DNA of 64,000 nt from Roseburia_C amylophila (lineage in GTDB: Bacteria > Bacillota > Clostridia > Lachnospirales > Lachnospiraceae): positions 1 through 64,000 of the forward strand of contig NZ_JAOQKI010000013.1 of the NCBI RefSeq assembly GCF_025567465.1. Reading direction: 5' to 3'. Both the position numbers and the translations under genes were made by a program. The notes under the pieces are model-generated. The model did no database searches. It had not been told where the DNA came from and saw only the letters and a program-made list of their open reading frames with translations. Positions 62,077-64,000 of this stretch are shown here, one piece after another. The number at the start of each line of letters is the position of its first letter. The first letter of the stretch is position 1.

Positions 62077-62172
62077 CTTTGACGTATGTCTCTGCCCGCC
62101 TTTTCTTATTTTGGGTTTCTTTGATGCACTGTACACCCCTATTTGGGTGGCTTTGATGTATGTATAGACCCC
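62077..62172. repeat. Three imperfect direct repeats before the KilA-N gene
   Basis: Units of about 21 bases start at 62077, 62119 and 62151: CTTTGACGTATGTCTCTGCCC, CTTTGATGCACTGTACACCCC and CTTTGATGTATGTATAGACCC. Spacing is 42 and 32 bases. They precede the promoter at 62208, so they may bind a regulator, possibly the KilA-N protein itself. Too few and too divergent for a CRISPR array. Confidence 0.55.
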
Positions 62173-62207
62173 GTTCGTTACGGATAAAGAAAATCGAACA
62201 AAAGTTC

Positions 62208-62236
62208 TTGAAATAATCATGATGATGATATATAAT
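62208..62236 (+). promoter_or_regulatory. Promoter of the KilA-N gene
   Basis: TTGAAA (62208-62213), 17 bases, TATAAT (62231-62236). Confidence 0.65.
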
Positions 62237-62275
62237 AATTAGAAAAAACGTATGTTTGCAGACGGGGATAGGCGT

Positions 62276-63079
62276 ATGGGAAAAAGTGTGGAAGTGCAGG
62301 GAACAGAAATATCTATAATGACTCATGATGATAAAGATTTCATTTCCCTGACAGATATGTTAAAGGCCAAAGATGGGGATTTCTTTATTTCTGATTGGTT
62401 AAGAAATCGTAATACAGTGGAATTTTTGGGTATTTGGGAACAGATACACAATCCCAATTTTAATTATGGCGAATTCGCCATAATTAGAAGCAACGCTGGT
62501 TTGAATAGTTATAAGATTAGTGTAAAAGAGTGGACGGAAAAAACAAATGCTATAGGAATATTTGCAAAAGCAGGAAGATATGGCGGTACATATGCATATA
62601 AAGACATAGCATTTGAATTTGGTATGTGGATAAGTCCAGAATTCAAAATTTACTTGATAAAAGAGTTTGAACGACTCAAAGAAAAAGAACAAGAGAAGTT
62701 AGGATGGAATGCAAAAAGAGAACTTGCAAAAGTAAACTATCGTATTCATACGGATGCGATAAAAGAAAATCTTATTCCAAAAGAGTTGACAAGCCAACAG
62801 ACATCCATTATCTATGCTTCAGAAGCTGATGTATTAAATGTTGCATTGTTTGGAATGACGGCAAAACAATGGAGAGAGAATAACCCTGATTTAAAAGGTA
62901 ATATCAGGGATTATGCGTCTATCAATGAGCTGATTTGTTTATCAAATATGGAAAATATTAATGCAGTGTTGATAGAGGATAAAGTGTCACAAAAAGAAAG
63001 ATTAATAAAACTGAATAAGATAGCAATACATCAGATGATGATTCTAGAAGAGAAACAAGGATACAAATATTTAAAATAG
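62276..63079 (+). CDS. KilA-N domain protein, phage- or mobile-element-like
   Basis: A 267-residue protein whose first half (TDMLKAKDGDFFISDWLRNRNTVEFLGIWE, then GRYGGTYAYKDIAFEFGMWISPEFKIYLIKEF) is a KilA-N DNA-binding domain as found in phage antirepressors. The second half (about 140-267) is helical and ends with IHQMMILEEKQGYKYLK. ATG 62276 is preferred over 62252 because a GGGGATAGG site lies upstream. The base composition is visibly more AT-rich than the preceding cluster, which suggests transfer. Confidence 0.83.
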   Translation: MGKSVEVQGTEISIMTHDDKDFISLTDMLKAKDGDFFISDWLRNRNTVEFLGIWEQIHNPNFNYGEFAIIRSNAGLNSYKISVKEWTEKTNAIGIFAKAGRYGGTYAYKDIAFEFGMWISPEFKIYLIKEFERLKEKEQEKLGWNAKRELAKVNYRIHTDAIKENLIPKELTSQQTSIIYASEADVLNVALFGMTAKQWRENNPDLKGNIRDYASINELICLSNMENINAVLIEDKVSQKERLIKLNKIAIHQMMILEEKQGYKYLK

Positions 63080-63094
63080 AAACGAGAGAAATAT

Positions 63095-64000
63095 ATGCGG
63101 AAACTTATTAGTGAGATATTAAATAGTGAAAATGTCATTGAAAAATGTTGCGAGTTAGAAATTTTAAAAAGAAATTGGAAACTGTTATTATTTGATTCGG
63201 GCGTGGATAATTTGGTTTTATATGAATTTAACAAGAAATTTGGAAAATACGAAATATGTGGAATGGGCGATTATAACCATTGCTTCATTATAAATAGAGA
63301 TATGTTAATAAAACAAGAAAATGTACCTCTTGCATTTTCAACTTGTGTCAATTTTGATTCAAATGTATCTAGTTATATTAGTAGTATGTTTTTTAAAAAC
63401 AGACAAGATAATGATTTGGTGAATATGATTCAATATATTAGGAGTAAGAATTTCCAAACAACATGTCAGCATTATGCATTTGAGGTTTCATTGAATTTGT
63501 ATCCTGTTAAGGAAGATGCTATATATAATACTTTATATGCAGATAGTATGTTGGCCGAAATGTCAGATGAACAGATTGAAAAAAGAGATTTTACACCATT
63601 TGTATTGCCTGAAGATGCATATCAAAAGATATATAAGGGATTACAGTATATAAAAAATGATAAGGGAAAAGATTATGAACTATTTGATAGTATTTATGCG
63701 ATGTTACTTAAAGCTTTTATTATAAAAAGTGGGGGGAAAAAGGAAAATAGGAAAAAGATAGAAGATTTTTTAGATTTTGTAATAAATAATGTTGGATGCT
63801 ATTTAGAAAACGAAGTATATTTGATAGGAAAGTATCTGTGCAATAGTGGTGACACAGTTTTTTTCAGACACATGCAACAAAATAGGGATAAAGATAATTT
63901 TTTCAGAGATGTAAGAGGAATGGCATGGGACTTATGTCATTTAAGAAATGTATTAGAAGAGATGAAAGTAAGAAATACATCAGATGATATTACTTTTTTA
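63095..64000 (+). CDS. Unrecognised protein, cut by the window's right edge
   Basis: An uninterrupted frame of 302 codons from ATG 63095 to the window end, 15 bases after the KilA-N gene, so it is probably in the same operon. It begins MRKLISEILNSENVIEKCCE and the visible end is MAWDLCHLRNVLEEM. It is AT-rich, with many AAT, ATA and TTT codons, unlike the core genes. No known motif was recognised. Conserved-looking His/Asp residues near the end could be enzymatic, but this cannot be decided with the sequence truncated. Its job and its full length are unknown. Confidence 0.72.
   Translation, partial: MRKLISEILNSENVIEKCCELEILKRNWKLLLFDSGVDNLVLYEFNKKFGKYEICGMGDYNHCFIINRDMLIKQENVPLAFSTCVNFDSNVSSYISSMFFKNRQDNDLVNMIQYIRSKNFQTTCQHYAFEVSLNLYPVKEDAIYNTLYADSMLAEMSDEQIEKRDFTPFVLPEDAYQKIYKGLQYIKNDKGKDYELFDSIYAMLLKAFIIKSGGKKENRKKIEDFLDFVINNVGCYLENEVYLIGKYLCNSGDTVFFRHMQQNRDKDNFFRDVRGMAWDLCHLRNVLEEMKVRNTSDDITFL

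Noticed and set aside
62077..62172. CRISPR-like repeat run
   Set aside because: Only three divergent units with unequal gaps and no cas genes.
1..64000. tRNA and rRNA genes
   Set aside because: No T-loop/anticodon arrangement or rRNA-like stretch was recognised by eye; a covariance search would be decisive.

Overview
The window looks like the chromosome of a Gram-positive anaerobe of the class Clostridia, most likely a Lachnospiraceae gut bacterium. The evidence is moderate GC, strong AGGAGG ribosome sites, B. subtilis-like promoters (TTGACA-17-TATAAT), and clostridial gene clusters: ylxM-ffh-rpsP-khpA, rsmB-rlmN-prpC-prkC-rsgA-rpe-thiN, and rho-rpmE-yqhQ-prmC-prfA. YugP, YlmC/YmxH, DUF4364, YtqA and Rpn-family genes agree with this. 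The species cannot be named from the sequence. No rRNA, tRNA or CRISPR array was seen.

Layout: 0-5 kb holds a YczE-type membrane protein, the SRP/S16 operon and an Rpn-family gene with an unusual leader. 5-7.4 kb holds pyrBI, a PH-domain protein and a CmpB-like membrane protein. 7.8-21 kb is a long housekeeping run: murE, priA, def, fmt, yugP, rsmB, rlmN, the PP2C/PASTA-kinase pair, rsgA, rpe and thiN. 21.5-44 kb is a sulfur-assimilation island. 44-57 kb holds a hybrid sensor kinase, ychF, ylmC, nrdR, rimM-trmD, a family II pyrophosphatase, and YtqA with malic enzyme. 57-62 kb is the rho/prfA cluster. 62-64 kb turns AT-rich and accessory, with a KilA-N protein and an unrecognised gene cut by the window edge.

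The sulfur island carries a nearly complete route from sulfate to cysteine and homocysteine. It has sulfate uptake (SBP, CysT, CysW, CysA), ATP sulfurylase (CysDN), an AprBA-type APS reductase, a small sirohaem sulfite reductase fed by a fused sirohaem synthase, TusA, thioredoxin and its reductase, two CysK paralogues and MetY. It also has a protein-thiocarboxylate branch: a ThiS-like carrier whose Gly-Gly is masked by a six-residue tail, an E1-like adenylyltransferase and a JAMM protease. This set resembles the Wolinella HcyS/HcyF/HcyD/MetY system. Three promoters in the island share the exact motif AATTCATA-N7-AATAGGAA, a likely sulfur-responsive operator. It also links an iron/cobalamin-type ABC transporter whose genes are split across the island.

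The most unusual non-coding signal is a family of three long imperfect palindromes (about 159-425, 7397-7739 and 21170-21447). Each has the same three-stem core with compensatory changes between copies. Both internal hairpins of each copy present a GGA loop close to the published CsrA-binding consensus. They look like a structured RNA family, possibly CsrA-binding, although an old palindromic mobile element is also possible.
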